Origin: Pseudonocardia parietis
GTDB lineage: Bacteria; Actinomycetota; Actinomycetes; Mycobacteriales; Pseudonocardiaceae
DNA length: 64,000 nt
Direction: 5' to 3'
Assembly: GCF_017876315.1 (NCBI RefSeq)
Contig: NZ_JAGINU010000001.1
Location: 4,092,001-4,156,000 of the forward strand
A program made the translations under genes and the position numbers. Below the pieces are notes generated by a model, which worked only from the letters and a program-made list of their open reading frames with translations, was not told the origin of the DNA and made no database searches. Of this stretch, positions 27,295 to 36,550 are shown piece after piece (position 1 is the stretch's first letter; each line of letters opens with the position of its first letter).

Positions 27295-28212
27295 TTACAC
27301 ACCGGGGGCCAGGGTCGCGGCGATCCCGATCAGCCGCTCACGCAGGGGCTCGGCGCGGGCGGTGAAGCCCGTCTGGGCCCGGACGTACTCGGCCCGCCCC
27401 TGCGGGGTCTCGATCGGAATCGGGGTGAACCCGTGGCCGGTCAGGTCGTACGGGCTCGCCCGCATGTCCACCTCGCGGACGTCCGCGGCGAGTGCGAAAC
27501 AGTCCGCCACCAGCTCCGACGGCACGGCGGGCGCCAGCTTGTAGGCCCATTTGTAGAGATCCATCGTCGCGTGCAGGCAGCCCGGCTGCTCGAGCTCGAC
27601 CTGGGACTCCCGGGTCGGGGTCAGCGCGTTGCGGGGCGCGGCGGCGTCGGTGAAGAACCGGTAGGCGTCGAAGTGCGAGCAGCTGATCCGCATCGACTCG
27701 ACGACCTCGTCGGTCCCGCGCGACCCCAGCCGCAGCCCGGTCGTGGCACCGTGGCGCGGCTGCTCGGCGCGGTAGACCATCGCCCACTCGTGCAGCCCGA
27801 AGCAGCCCAGCTGCGGGGCCCGGGACCGGGTCGCGGTGAGCAGCCGGTGCACGAACGCGGCGGTGGTCCGCAGCCGGTCCGGTGCCGCGGCCGGGTCGAA
27901 CACGACACCGTCCCCGCCGGTGCGGCGGTAGCCGGGACGGTCCAGGAACGCCTCGGCTCCCGCGCCGGTGAGCACCGTCCCGGGCCCGGCGTCCCACCGC
28001 TCCAGCAGCGCGGGCCGATGCGAGTAGTAGGTGAACAGGAAGTCCCACACCGGGTGCGCCTCGCCGCGCCGGCGCCGCTCACGGTGCGGGCCGGTCCAGG
28101 CGGAGACCCGTTGCCGGTGGGCGGTCGCCCGCGCACGCCACGCCGCGGAGTCGAGCACGGTGCTCCCGCCGGTCGGCGCGGGGCCGGGGTCGGTCCGGGC
28201 GTCCGTGGTCAC
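27295..28212 (-). CDS. Protein annotated elsewhere as 3-methyladenine DNA glycosylase
   Basis: 305 residues. The segments WDFLFTYYSHRPALLERWDAG, GLHEWAMVYR and CLHATMDLYKWAYKLAPAV are those of a well-conserved actinobacterial protein often labelled 3-methyladenine DNA glycosylase. I see no HhH-GPD or AAG glycosylase motif, so that label is doubtful. The His/Trp-rich core could bind a metal or nucleobase. GTG at 28212 is chosen because the frame upstream crosses a tandem repeat that is unlikely to be coding. Confidence 0.6.
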   Translation of the reverse strand: MTTDARTDPGPAPTGGSTVLDSAAWRARATAHRQRVSAWTGPHRERRRRGEAHPVWDFLFTYYSHRPALLERWDAGPGTVLTGAGAEAFLDRPGYRRTGGDGVVFDPAAAPDRLRTTAAFVHRLLTATRSRAPQLGCFGLHEWAMVYRAEQPRHGATTGLRLGSRGTDEVVESMRISCSHFDAYRFFTDAAAPRNALTPTRESQVELEQPGCLHATMDLYKWAYKLAPAVPSELVADCFALAADVREVDMRASPYDLTGHGFTPIPIETPQGRAEYVRAQTGFTARAEPLRERLIGIAATLAPGV

Positions 28213-28521
28213 GGGCCGACGGTACGTCCCACCGGTCCGCCGGCCCTGCCCCGGGCGGGAGGCCCCGCCTGGCGGCGGGCCGTGCGCTGCGCCGAACCGC
28301 GCCGCGTCGAACCGCGCCGCGTCGAACCGCACCGCGTCGATCCGGGCCCGACCGGGCGTGCCCATCCTCCCGCCGAGGTGCGCCTCATGGCGAATTGTCG
28401 ATCACCGGACAGCCGTGGGCTGCATCTCGGCGGGGATCCGTGGGGCACGGCCCGGTTCCCGCGGTGCCGGTCGAGGGACGCCGTGCCGGTCAGGGCGCGG
28501 TCCCGGTCAGCTCGGCGTGGG
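28213..28521. other. 309-bp gap with a short tandem repeat
   Basis: The gap between the glycosylase-like gene and the CBS-domain gene holds four 15-bp tandem units (28286-28345) and otherwise GC-rich sequence without a convincing promoter, terminator or gene. Confidence 0.6.
28286..28345. repeat. 15-bp tandem repeat, four units
   Basis: Units GCTGCGCCGAACCGC, GCCGCGTCGAACCGC (twice) and ACCGCGTCGATCCGG follow one another without gaps. Units two and three are identical. Confidence 0.8.
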
Positions 28522-29577
28522 TCAGCTCGGCGTGCCGGGGGCGTGCGTGGCGTCCCGGACGGTCCCGACGAACGCCTCGGTCACGTCCTCCATCGTCACC
28601 ACCCCGACGGTGTCGCCGCGGCCGTCGACGGCCCGGGCCAGGTGCGCCCGCGCATCACGCATGGTCGCGAGCGCCTCGTCCAGGCGGGCGGTGACCGGCA
28701 CCGAGGGCAGGCTACGGACCCGCTGCGGCGGGATCGGGGCCGAGCCGGCGCCCGCGAGGTCCAGCGCGTCCTTGACGTGCACGTACCCGGTGAGCCTGCC
28801 CTGCGCGCCGCGGATCGGGAACCGGGAGTACCCGGTGCGCTCGACGGCGTCGGTGAGGTCCGCGACGGTGGGGCCCGCAGGTAGGCAGACCAGGTCGGCC
28901 GACGCCACGACGACGTCGGCCACCGTCGACTCCGCCGAGGTCAGGGTGCGCGCGATCCGGGTGGACTCCTCGTCGTCGAGCAGCCCCTCGCGCCGTGAGT
29001 CGTCGATCATCTCGGAGAGCTCGCCGGAGGTGAACGCCGTCTCCAGCTCGTCCTTCGGCGTGACCCCCAGCAGTCGCAGGGTGCCGTTGGCCAGGTGGTT
29101 GAACAGGTCGATGAACGGCTTGGCCATCGCCGTCCACACCAGGAACGGCGGGACCAGCAGGATCGCGGCCCGCTCGGGGCCGGTGATCGAGATGTTCTTC
29201 GGCACCATCTCGCCGAGCAGCATGTGGGCGATCACCACGATCAGCAGCGAGACCCCGAACGCGATCGGGTACGCCGCCGCGGCCGGGACGCCGAGGGCGT
29301 CCAGGGGGCCGTCGATGAGGTGGGCCACGGCGGGCTCGCCGAGCCTGCCGAGCAGCAGCGAGGCGATCGTGATGCCCAGCTGGGAGGCGGCCAGCATCCG
29401 GGAGAGGTCGTGCGCGGCGCCGAGCACCCGCTGCGCCCCGGTGGACCCGGCCTCGGCCATCGCCTCGAGCCGGTCCTTGCGCGCCGAGATCAGCGCGAAC
29501 TCGGCACCGACGAAGAACGCGTTCGCGCCGAGCAGCGCGACCGCTGCGACCAGGGCCCACACGTCCGAGATGCTCAC
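28522..29577 (-). CDS. CNNM/CBS-domain membrane protein, second of a pair
   Basis: 351 residues of the CorC/HlyC hemolysin-like family. An N-terminal DUF21/CNNM membrane domain (about 1-180, four hydrophobic stretches; FFVGAEFALISARKDRL, GEMVPKN) is followed by two CBS motifs (about 195-345, ending VVTMEDVTEAFVG). It lacks the C-terminal CorC_HlyC domain found in its partner. Family members are linked to Mg2+ and Co2+ export. GTG at 29577 overlaps the partner's stop (GTGA). The pair probably forms a heteromer. Confidence 0.87.
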   Translation of the reverse strand: MSISDVWALVAAVALLGANAFFVGAEFALISARKDRLEAMAEAGSTGAQRVLGAAHDLSRMLAASQLGITIASLLLGRLGEPAVAHLIDGPLDALGVPAAAAYPIAFGVSLLIVVIAHMLLGEMVPKNISITGPERAAILLVPPFLVWTAMAKPFIDLFNHLANGTLRLLGVTPKDELETAFTSGELSEMIDDSRREGLLDDEESTRIARTLTSAESTVADVVVASADLVCLPAGPTVADLTDAVERTGYSRFPIRGAQGRLTGYVHVKDALDLAGAGSAPIPPQRVRSLPSVPVTARLDEALATMRDARAHLARAVDGRGDTVGVVTMEDVTEAFVGTVRDATHAPGTPS

Positions 29578-30899
29578 GCGCGCACCTCCCGGTCCGTGGC
29601 ACGGCCGAGCCGGATCTCCGCCACCCGGTTGCGGTCGCGCCGCAGCACGGTCAGCAACCGGTCGCCCACCACCAGCTGGTCGCCGACGTCCGGGATCCGT
29701 CCCAGCCCGGCGTTCACCAGGCCGGCCAGGGTCTCGTACCCGCCGCGCGGTACCCGGAAGCCGGTGGCCTCCTCGACCTCGTCGGTGCGCATCAGCCCGG
29801 ACAGGACCCAGCCCTCGTCGCCGATCGGGCGGGCCGGGCTCTGCTCGGGCCGGTCGTGCTCGTCGCGGACGTCGCCGACGATCTCCTCGACCAGGTCCTC
29901 CATCGTGACCAGGCCCGCGGTGCCGCCGTACTCGTCGACGACGACGGCGGTCTGCAGCCCGGCCGACCGGAGCCGGGTCATGAGCTCGTCCCCGTCCAGC
30001 GACGACGGGACGGTCTCCAGCGGCCGGGCGAGCTCCCGCACCGGTGTCGTGGACCGCCGGCCGGCCGGTACCGCGAACGCCTGCTTGACGTGCACCAGGC
30101 CGAGCGGCGTGTCCGGGTCGCCGTCGATCACCGGGAAGCGGGAGAACCCGGACCGCCGGGCCAGCGCGACCAGGTCGGCCACGGTCCCGGCGGCGTCGAT
30201 CGTCTCCACCCGCACCCGCGGGGTCATCAGGTCCGCGGCGACGCGGTCGGTGAACCGCAGCGACCGCTCCAGCAACGTCGCGGTCCCGGCGTCGAGGCTG
30301 CCGCTGGCGGCACTGGCCCGGACCAGCGAGCTCAGCTCGCCGGGGGAGCGGGCCGACCGCAGCTCCTCCGCCGGTTCGATGCCGAGCCGCCGCACGATCG
30401 CGTTCGCCGCACCGTTCAGCCCGGTGATCAGCGGGCGGAACGTCGCCGCGAAGCCCGCCTGCAGCCAGACCACCGCCCGGGCCACCCCGAGCGGGTGCGC
30501 GATGGCCAGGTTCTTCGGCACCAGCTCGCCGAACACCATCGACAGCGTGGTCGCGAGGACCAGCGACAACACGGTCGCGGTGCCCGACGCCCAGCCCCCG
30601 GGCAGCCCGACCGTCTCCAGCACCGGGCGGATGAGCCCGGCGACGGCCGGTTCGGCGATGTAGCCGGTCGCGAGCGTGGTGACGGTGATGCCCAGCTGGC
30701 AGCCGGAGAGCTGGAACGACAGCGTGGTGTGGGCGCGGTGGACCGCGCGGGTGCGCCGGTCGTCGCTGCGGGCCAGCGCGGAGTCGATCCGGCTGCGTTC
30801 CAGCGCCGTCAGGGAGAACTCCGACGCCACCGAGACCGCCGTGCCGAGAGTGAGGGCCAGCACCGCGAGCAGGCCGAGCAACGCGACCAGGACGGTCAC
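29574..30899 (-). CDS. CNNM/CBS/CorC_HlyC membrane protein, first of a pair
   Basis: 441 residues. Membrane domain (about 1-190) with [17 protein letters not shown] and [20 protein letters not shown] pair (about 205-325) holds [16 protein letters not shown] and [24 protein letters not shown]. The C-terminal CorC_HlyC domain is about 350-430 ([19 protein letters not shown]). It is the full version of its downstream partner, which probably arose by duplication with loss of this last domain. A role in divalent-cation export is likely by family. Confidence 0.88.
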   Translation of the reverse strand: MTVLVALLGLLAVLALTLGTAVSVASEFSLTALERSRIDSALARSDDRRTRAVHRAHTTLSFQLSGCQLGITVTTLATGYIAEPAVAGLIRPVLETVGLPGGWASGTATVLSLVLATTLSMVFGELVPKNLAIAHPLGVARAVVWLQAGFAATFRPLITGLNGAANAIVRRLGIEPAEELRSARSPGELSSLVRASAASGSLDAGTATLLERSLRFTDRVAADLMTPRVRVETIDAAGTVADLVALARRSGFSRFPVIDGDPDTPLGLVHVKQAFAVPAGRRSTTPVRELARPLETVPSSLDGDELMTRLRSAGLQTAVVVDEYGGTAGLVTMEDLVEEIVGDVRDEHDRPEQSPARPIGDEGWVLSGLMRTDEVEEATGFRVPRGGYETLAGLVNAGLGRIPDVGDQLVVGDRLLTVLRRDRNRVAEIRLGRATDREVRA

Positions 30900-31022
30900 C
30901 GAGGACCACCCCGGGATCGGTGGGGAACGGGTCGCATCGGGGCCCGACGATACGCACGGTCAACGGCCTGCGCGCGTCGGATCTGCGAGTGATGTCACCG
31001 TCCGTACCCGCCGTCCGGGGTC

Positions 31023-31028
31023 TAGGTT
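31023..31028 (+). promoter_or_regulatory. -10 box TAGGTT before the coaA leader ORF
   Basis: TAGGTT lies 8 nt before ATG 31037, the start of a 29-codon frame that ends on the coaA start codon. The position supports a transcript that begins at or near that ATG. Confidence 0.45.
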
Positions 31029-31036
31029 GGTCTGCC

Positions 31037-31126
31037 ATGACCACGGCGACGACGCCCTCCACCCGAGCGCCCCTGGCCGGCCCCGTTCGGGTCGCCGAGC
31101 ACGCGCTGAGCTCGGTGGCCCGGTGA
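31037..31126 (+). CDS. 29-residue upstream ORF coupled to coaA
   Basis: ATG at 31037 opens a frame of 29 codons ([15 protein letters not shown], then [13 protein letters not shown]). Its TGA overlaps the coaA GTG (GTGA, 31123-31126). It lies just after a TAGGTT box. Ribosomes finishing it could restart on coaA, which lacks a Shine-Dalgarno site of its own. The sequence resembles no peptide I know. It may be a coupling leader or an attenuator. Confidence 0.4.
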   Translation: MTTATTPSTRAPLAGPVRVAEHALSSVAR

Positions 31127-32103
31127 CCGCGGCCGCGTCCATCCCGCCCTACGGCGGGCGCAAGCCGTCGGGGCTGGCGAAGGGCAGCGCGTCGCCGTTC
31201 GTCGACTTCGACCGGAGATCGTGGGCGCAGCTGGCGTCCTCGACCCGGGTGCCGCTCTCGGCGGAGGAGCTCGACCAGCTGCGCAGCTTCGGCGACTTCG
31301 TCGACCTCGACGAGGTCCGCGAGGTGTACCTGCCGCTGTCGCGGCTGCTGAACCTGCACGTCGAGGAGGGCGGGCGGCTCTACCGTGCCTACCGCCGGTT
31401 CCTCGGCGCGGCCAGCGCCCGGACGCCGTTCGTGATCGGCATCGCCGGGTCGGTGTCGGTCGGCAAGTCGACGACGGCCCGGCTGCTGCGGCTGCTGCTC
31501 GCGCGCTCGCCGGAGCACCCCAACGTCCAGCTCGTCACGACCGACGGGTTCCTGTACCCCAACGCCGAGCTGGAACGGCGCGGGCTGATGGAGCGCAAGG
31601 GCTTCCCCGAGGCCTACGACCGCCGCAAGCTGCTCCGGTTCGTCTCCGAGATCAAGGGCGGCCGGCCCGAGGTAACGGCGCCGGTGTACTCGCACCTGGT
31701 CTACGACATCATCCCGGACGAGCGGCTGGTCGTGCGCCGTCCGGACATCCTGATCATCGAGGGGCTCAACGTGCTGCAGCCCGCGGTGGCCGGCGCGCTC
31801 ACCGTGTCGGACTTCATCGACTTCTCGGTCTACGTCGACGCCGCCACCGCGGACGTGCGGCGCTGGTACGTGGAACGGTTCCTGCGCTTGCGCGAGACCG
31901 CGTTCCGCGACCCGCAGTCCTACTTCCGGCGCTACGCCGAGCTCGACCACGACGCCGCCGTCAGCCGCGCCGAGACGATCTGGTCCTCGATCAACGCGCC
32001 GAACCTGGAGCAGAACATCCTGCCGACCCGCTCCCGGGCCAGCCTGGTGCTGACCAAGGGAGCGGACCACGACGTCACGCGGGTGCGGCTGCGGAAGCTG
32101 TAA
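31123..32103 (+). CDS. coaA: Type I pantothenate kinase
   Basis: 326 residues. It phosphorylates pantothenate, the first step of CoA synthesis. The P-loop is GSVSVGKST (about 107-115), and [25 protein letters not shown] and [10 protein letters not shown] are the family's substrate and nucleotide segments. Length and order fit bacterial CoaA and not the type III enzyme. GTG at 31123 overlaps the stop of a short upstream ORF. CoA feedback would be expected by family. Confidence 0.95.
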   Translation: MTAAASIPPYGGRKPSGLAKGSASPFVDFDRRSWAQLASSTRVPLSAEELDQLRSFGDFVDLDEVREVYLPLSRLLNLHVEEGGRLYRAYRRFLGAASARTPFVIGIAGSVSVGKSTTARLLRLLLARSPEHPNVQLVTTDGFLYPNAELERRGLMERKGFPEAYDRRKLLRFVSEIKGGRPEVTAPVYSHLVYDIIPDERLVVRRPDILIIEGLNVLQPAVAGALTVSDFIDFSVYVDAATADVRRWYVERFLRLRETAFRDPQSYFRRYAELDHDAAVSRAETIWSSINAPNLEQNILPTRSRASLVLTKGADHDVTRVRLRKL

Positions 32104-32192
32104 GAGGAGCTTGCGGAACGAACCTCAGCGGTGAGAGGAGCTTGCGGAACGAACCTCAGCGGTGAGAGGAGCTTGCGGAACGAACCTCAGCG
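32104..32192. repeat. 31-bp tandem repeat between coaA and the M20 peptidase gene
   Basis: Three near-perfect copies (32104, 32135, 32166) of a unit that starts GAGGAGCTTGCGGAACG and ends CCTCAGCGGTGA. The first begins right after the coaA stop. The last includes the stop codon (TCA on the plus strand, 32187-32189) of the convergent peptidase gene. Each unit holds a small CTCA-GCGG-TGAG stem. Confidence 0.9.
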
Positions 32193-33254
32193 CAGCCCCT
32201 CTACCAAACCGTCGGTGCAGGCCACGATGTTCGCGGCCGAGCAGGTCTCGTCGGTGACGTGCGCGAGCTCCGGGTCGCCCGGGCCGTACACCAGCACGGC
32301 CGGATCGCCGAGCAGCCCGGTGAGCACCGACGCGTCGGTGAAGTAGGAGGCGAACGCGGGCGGGCCGTCGTGGCCCAGCACCCGCGCGACCGACGACGCC
32401 CGCGGGTCGGCCGGGTCGGTGGCGACCGACGGCAGGTCGATCAGGGTCTCGATCCGCGGTGTCCGGCCGGGCGCCGCGGTGCGGGCGATCTCGGCGACGC
32501 GTTCGCGGGCGGCCACCGCGTCGACGCCGGGGACCAGCCGCAGGTCCAGCTCCAGCTCGGCGTGGTCGGGCACCAGGTTCGGCTGGGTCCCGGCCCGGAA
32601 CACCCCGGGGTTGCAGGTGACGTCGCCTTGCGTGGTGCCGGTGGGCCAGCTGTGGTCGTGCAGCGCCGCCGCGACCCGGCCGAGCGCGACGAGGGCGTTC
32701 TCGCCGAGGTCGGGTCGTGAGCCGTGCGCGCTGATCCCCTCCTGCACCAGCCGCAGCCACAGCACGCCCTTGTGACCGTGCAGGACCCGGTTCGAGGTCG
32801 GCTCGGTGACCAGCAGCAACGGCGAGGGCTCCAGGCCGGTCAGGGTCCGGGCGCCGTCGCAGCCGGTCTCCTCGCCGAAGGTGAACACCAGCTGCAGCGG
32901 CGTGCCGGGGTCGCTGCGCAGCGCCGCGACGGTGATCGCGGCGACGCCGGCCTTCATGTCGGTGGTACCCCGCCCGCGCAGCCGCCCGTCGACGACGTCG
33001 CCGGCGTGCGGGTCGAACGACCAGCCGGCCGGGTCGGCCGGGACGGTGTCGAGGTGCCCGGTCAGCGTGGTCGGGGGCGCCGCTGCGCCACGGCGCGCGA
33101 CGAGGTTGGCCCGTCCGGGCTCCTCCTCCCGGACGTGCACGTCGAAACCGCCGTCGTCGAGCAGATCGGCGAGCAGGTCGGCGGCGGCCCGCTCGCCGCC
33201 ACCGCGGGTGTCCAGGGCGACGAGGCGGCCGGCGAGGTCGACGGGATCGTGCAC
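32187..33254 (-). CDS. M20-family peptidase/deacylase (DapE/ArgE-like)
   Basis: 355 residues of the two-metal M20 family. Zn ligands and catalytic residues appear in TGHLDTVP (His67, Asp69), RGTTDMKAG (bridging Asp near 100), FGEETGCDGA (Glu-Glu near 130) and a late VYGPGDPELAHVTDE with the last His. The dimerisation domain lies between. Actinobacterial dapE is usually beside other lysine genes, which are absent here, so the substrate (succinyl-diaminopimelate, acetyl-ornithine or a peptide) is open. GTG at 33254 follows AGGAGG. Its stop codon is inside the tandem repeat. Confidence 0.82.
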   Translation of the reverse strand: MHDPVDLAGRLVALDTRGGGERAAADLLADLLDDGGFDVHVREEEPGRANLVARRGAAAPPTTLTGHLDTVPADPAGWSFDPHAGDVVDGRLRGRGTTDMKAGVAAITVAALRSDPGTPLQLVFTFGEETGCDGARTLTGLEPSPLLLVTEPTSNRVLHGHKGVLWLRLVQEGISAHGSRPDLGENALVALGRVAAALHDHSWPTGTTQGDVTCNPGVFRAGTQPNLVPDHAELELDLRLVPGVDAVAARERVAEIARTAAPGRTPRIETLIDLPSVATDPADPRASSVARVLGHDGPPAFASYFTDASVLTGLLGDPAVLVYGPGDPELAHVTDETCSAANIVACTDGLVEGLR

Positions 33255-33342
33255 GGAGGTCCTCCTTTGCGTGGGTACAACGATCGTGACACGCGACGGG
33301 GCCGATGCCGTCGCGCACGCCGATGTTTGGCACGATGTCCCG

Positions 33343-33828
33343 ATGGGTCCGAATTCCGGCCGTGCCGACGCTGCGACCACGGCGGTGACCAGCCGGTTCG
33401 AGACGCCCGACGACGAGGTCGCCGCCCGGCTGCGGCTCGCGGTCGGCCGGCTCAACCGGCGGATCCGGATCGACGGCAGCGAGTCACTGCCCCCGTTGCA
33501 GCTCTCCACCCTGGTCACCGTCGAGCAGCTCGGCCCGCTGCGGCTCTCCGAGCTCGCCCGCCGCGAGGGCGTCACCGCGCCGACGATGTCGCGGGTGCTG
33601 TCGACCCTCGACGAGCAGGGGATGGTGCGGCGTGCCCCCGACCCGGGCGACGCCCGCGGTGTCCTGGTCTCCGTCTCCGAGGACGGCCGGGCCAAGCTGC
33701 GCGAGGTCCGCAACCAGCGCACCGCGCTGATCTCGCGGCGGCTCGACCGGCTCGACGCGGAGCAGCGGGCGGCCCTGGAGGCGGCGTTGCCCGCGCTGGA
33801 GGCCCTGATCGTCCCGGACGAGGACTGA
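33343..33828 (+). CDS. MarR-family regulator
   Basis: 161 residues, winged-helix MarR fold: LRLAVGRLNRRIRIDG, then QLSTLVTVEQLGPLRLSELARREG, the recognition helix TAPTMSRVLSTLDEQGMV, and the wing DPGDARGVLVSVSEDG with the conserved Asp-x-Arg. It is 3 nt from the erythromycin-esterase-like gene and so co-transcribed with it. Autoregulation and control of the esterase-like gene are the natural inference. It is divergent from the M20 peptidase gene, with 88 nt between. Confidence 0.85.
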   Translation: MGPNSGRADAATTAVTSRFETPDDEVAARLRLAVGRLNRRIRIDGSESLPPLQLSTLVTVEQLGPLRLSELARREGVTAPTMSRVLSTLDEQGMVRRAPDPGDARGVLVSVSEDGRAKLREVRNQRTALISRRLDRLDAEQRAALEAALPALEALIVPDED

Positions 33829-33831
33829 CAC

Positions 33832-35025
33832 ATGCCGGCCGGGGCCGTCGCCGCGCTGCGCACCCTGGACCCCCGTGACCCGGACCGCTCCGATCTCGAG
33901 CCGCTGGCCCGGATCGTCGGTGACGCGCGGGTCGTGTGCCTGGGCGAGGGCGCGCACCTGGCGCACGAGTTCCTGCTCGCCCGCGACCGGCTGACCCGGT
34001 TCCTGGTGGAGCGCCTCGGCTTCACCGCCGTGGTCCTCGAGTCCGGCTACGCCGAGGGCCTCGCGCTCGACCGGTGGGTCGCCGGCGGCCCCGGTGATCT
34101 CGGCGAGCTGTCGGTGCACGCCGTCGGCCACGGCCTCGGCGACAACGACGCCACCCGGGCGCAGCTCAGCTGGCTGCGCGCGCACCCCGGCGTGCGGGTC
34201 GCCGGCATGGACCTGCCGGGCTCGGGCACCGACCCGGGACCGGCGGTCCGCGAGTGTCTGGACCGGGTGCCGCCGCGCTCCGGCTACGACACGTTGCGGG
34301 CGCTGTCCGCGCTCGGCGACCGGGAACCCACGGCCGCGCGGTCCCGGGCGCTGCGCCGGTTCCGCGCGCTCGAGCCGGCCGACCGCGACCGGCTGGTCGC
34401 CGCGCTGCGCGCGCTGCCCGGGCGGGCCGGCGGGGACGCGGTCGCGCTGCGCTGCGCCCGCGGTGCGGCCCTGGTCGCAGACTGGCTCACCGACGGGCCG
34501 GTGATCGGGCCGGGCTCGAACCCGCGCGACGAGCTGATGGCCGACACCGTGCTCGGACTGCTCGACGAGCTGGGGCCGGACGCCCGCGTCGTCGTGGCCG
34601 CGCACGACGGGCACGTCGGGCGGCTACCGGTGTTCGGCGCACCCTCGCTCGGGACGCTGCTGGCACCCCGGCTCGGCGACGACCTCGTCGTTGTCGGTTC
34701 GACCTTCGCCGGCGGCGAGGTGATCGAGCTGCGCGCCGACCCGGACGAGGAACTCGTCCCGGGCGACGCGGTGGTCGTGCCCGCCCCGCGGGCCGCCGCC
34801 GGTTCTCTGGACGATCTCATGGACGGTTTCGGCCCGCTGCACCTCACCGACCTGCGCCGGTTACCACCCGGCACGACCGACGGCGTCGAGACCAAGGCGT
34901 TCCAGCACCTGACCGTGCCCACCGACCCCGCCGCGTTCGACGCGGTGCTGCACGTCCGCGCGGTCACGGCGGAGCCCGGCGCGGCCGGGCGGCTGCGTGC
35001 CGAGGTCGCCCACAGCAGTCCCTGA
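33832..35025 (+). CDS. Erythromycin esterase-like protein
   Basis: 397 residues. Recognised by GEGAHLAHEF (about 38-47; Glu39, His42, Glu46), VVLESGYAEGLALDRWV, and AHDGHVGR with the late catalytic His. EreA and EreB hydrolyse the macrolide ring, but most family members are uncharacterised. The pairing with a MarR gene suggests an inducible detoxification or resistance role, which the sequence does not prove. There is no signal peptide, so it is cytoplasmic. Confidence 0.82.
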   Translation: MPAGAVAALRTLDPRDPDRSDLEPLARIVGDARVVCLGEGAHLAHEFLLARDRLTRFLVERLGFTAVVLESGYAEGLALDRWVAGGPGDLGELSVHAVGHGLGDNDATRAQLSWLRAHPGVRVAGMDLPGSGTDPGPAVRECLDRVPPRSGYDTLRALSALGDREPTAARSRALRRFRALEPADRDRLVAALRALPGRAGGDAVALRCARGAALVADWLTDGPVIGPGSNPRDELMADTVLGLLDELGPDARVVVAAHDGHVGRLPVFGAPSLGTLLAPRLGDDLVVVGSTFAGGEVIELRADPDEELVPGDAVVVPAPRAAAGSLDDLMDGFGPLHLTDLRRLPPGTTDGVETKAFQHLTVPTDPAAFDAVLHVRAVTAEPGAAGRLRAEVAHSSP

Positions 35026-35036
35026 GCGGGACGGGA

Positions 35037-35867
35037 TCAGGCCGGTTCGCCGTCCACGGTCACGGTGATCTGCGAGCCGTCGTCGCGGGGACCGTCGGTC
35101 ACGCTGCGCAGCCCGGCGATCCGCGACGACTCCGGCAGCGGCTCGGGGTAGTGCCAGAAGGCGTCGGCGATCCTCGTGCCGCCCGGGAGCTCGGCGTGCT
35201 CGTAGGCGGCCTCGCCCTTGTACGGGCAGCGGGTGCGGGTCTCGGCGGGGGAGAGCGGGACCGTGACGTCCTCCGGCCGCAGGTACCAGCGGTTCCGCAG
35301 GCCCGTCTCGGACAGCACGACGGGTGCGCGGGACTCGGCGAGCACCGTGTTCCGGCCGTCGGCCGCGGTGTGGGTGACGACGACGTGGCGCCGGGTCGGC
35401 CGGATGTCGACCCGGGTGTACGGGTCGGTGAGGTGGGCGAAGACCCGCTCCTCCTCGTCGTACCAGGCGTCCGCGGCGTCCCAGTAGAGCGCCACGAGAC
35501 CGTGCAGCCAGCCGGCGGCCGCGATCGGCTCGGGGTAGGTCCAGACGGCGTTCTCGGCGCTGCGGTCCCCGACCCGCAGTGAGCGGTAGGTGGCGTCACC
35601 CTTGAACGGGCAGTGGGTGGTGTGGTCGGTGGGCATCAGGATGCTCGCGTCGATGTCCTCCTCCGGCACGTACAGCACCGGGAGCAGGTTCGACTCGTGC
35701 ACCAGGAACCCGCGCCGGGTGTCGAGCACGGTCCGCCCGGCGAACTCGGCTCGCACGCGGCGCGGGAACGGGTGCATCAGAAGCTTGTGCGGCGGCCCGT
35801 CGATCGAGTAGTTGACCGTCGACGGCGCATACGACGACAGCGGCCCGTCCGTTCGCGTCAGCCCCAC
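35037..35867 (-). CDS. DUF427 protein, two tandem domains
   Basis: 276 residues with two copies of the DUF427 fold. Copy 1 (about 30-120) and copy 2 (about 145-250) each carry a CPxKGxAxY block: HCPFKGDATYRSL and RCPYKGEAAYEHA, each followed by an Asp-rich WTYPEP or WHYPEP. The function of DUF427 is unknown. GTG at 35867 follows GAGAGGGA. Its 3' end is 11 nt from the convergent esterase-like gene, with no hairpin seen between. Confidence 0.82.
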   Translation of the reverse strand: MGLTRTDGPLSSYAPSTVNYSIDGPPHKLLMHPFPRRVRAEFAGRTVLDTRRGFLVHESNLLPVLYVPEEDIDASILMPTDHTTHCPFKGDATYRSLRVGDRSAENAVWTYPEPIAAAGWLHGLVALYWDAADAWYDEEERVFAHLTDPYTRVDIRPTRRHVVVTHTAADGRNTVLAESRAPVVLSETGLRNRWYLRPEDVTVPLSPAETRTRCPYKGEAAYEHAELPGGTRIADAFWHYPEPLPESSRIAGLRSVTDGPRDDGSQITVTVDGEPA

Positions 35868-36199
35868 CAGTGTCCCTCTCTCTCGTCTCACCGGCCCGCC
35901 GGTCTCACCCGGCCCTCGTGCCCACCCGGTTCCACATTCGTGGTCCGCCGGTCCCGTGTCACGCGACCGACGGGTCCGAGTGTGGCCGACCCCGCCCGGC
36001 TCGGGTCCGATGGGTGCCACCAGGGAGGTAGCCGTGACGTCGCACATCCCGTGCGCACCTCGCACCCGCTGTAACCCTTGCGAGGTCCGCGCCTCGGTTG
36101 CGAGCGAGGTGCGTGGACTGCCGTTCGGTCCGCGGCGGTCGCTCGTCGAGATGGGCGACGGCGGCCGTGACCTGTGCATGGCGGGGTGAGCGCTCCTGG

Positions 36200-36262
36200 T
36201 GATCGCCCGTTGTGGAGTGTTGCGAACGCTGAGCGGACGTCGCGCTCCACAACCGGTGATCA
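36200..36262. repeat. 63-bp palindromic element, copy A
   Basis: Starts TGATCGCCCGTTGTGGAGTG and ends CTCCACAACCGGTGATCA, so the ends pair as a long imperfect hairpin. It differs from copy B (51903-51965) at three positions. Outer arms GCGCTCCTGG (36190-36199) and CCAGGAGCGC (36280-36289) extend the dyad in this copy only. Confidence 0.85.
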
Positions 36263-36517
36263 CCCGGATCGGGCGGGGGCCAGGAGCGCCATCCCGACCA
36301 GCTCGCGGTCGTGACGGTGACCGTGGCGGTGATGATGCGTCCCGGGCCGGAGCGGACCATGGACGACACGATCACCGCCCTTCGCGTCCTCGGGTCCGTG
36401 CCCGCTGGGCCTGGGCATCGCAATCGGAGGTCAGCTGCCACGCCCGATCGGCCCAGTCGCGCGGCCGTGTGCCCGTCGAACCTTCCGATCCGCTTACGGG
36501 TGATTGCGATCCCCAAT

Positions 36518-36532
36518 GTTGCGGTCCGCAAC
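36518..36532 (+). promoter_or_regulatory. Palindromic operator of the second MarR gene
   Basis: GTTGCGG-T-CCGCAAC is a perfect 15-bp dyad 18 nt before ATG 36551. TAGCAT (36538-36543) follows as a -10 candidate, so the dyad lies between the -35 and -10 positions, as for MarR-type autorepression. Confidence 0.6.
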
Positions 36533-36550
36533 GTGTGTAGCATGCGAAAC

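Larger units (their letters stand above)
35868..36550. other. 683-bp non-coding region with palindromic element
   Basis: I see no convincing gene in this stretch. It holds copy A of a 63-bp palindromic element (36200-36262) enclosed by 10-bp inverted arms, a 25-bp identity with the emb gene (36282-36306), and the MarR operator at 36518. TTGCGAGGTC and GGTTGCGAGCGAGGT occur near 36080-36110 as a loose repeat. Confidence 0.65.

Noticed and set aside
27295..28212. Accepting a DNA glycosylase function outright
   Set aside because: No known glycosylase motif is visible. The name is inherited from annotation of similar proteins.
28522..32070. A single minus-strand frame of over 1100 codons across coaA and the CBS genes
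   Set aside because: Only its last part has the CNNM/CBS motifs. The rest is antisense to coaA and in the wrong frame relative to the partner CBS gene.
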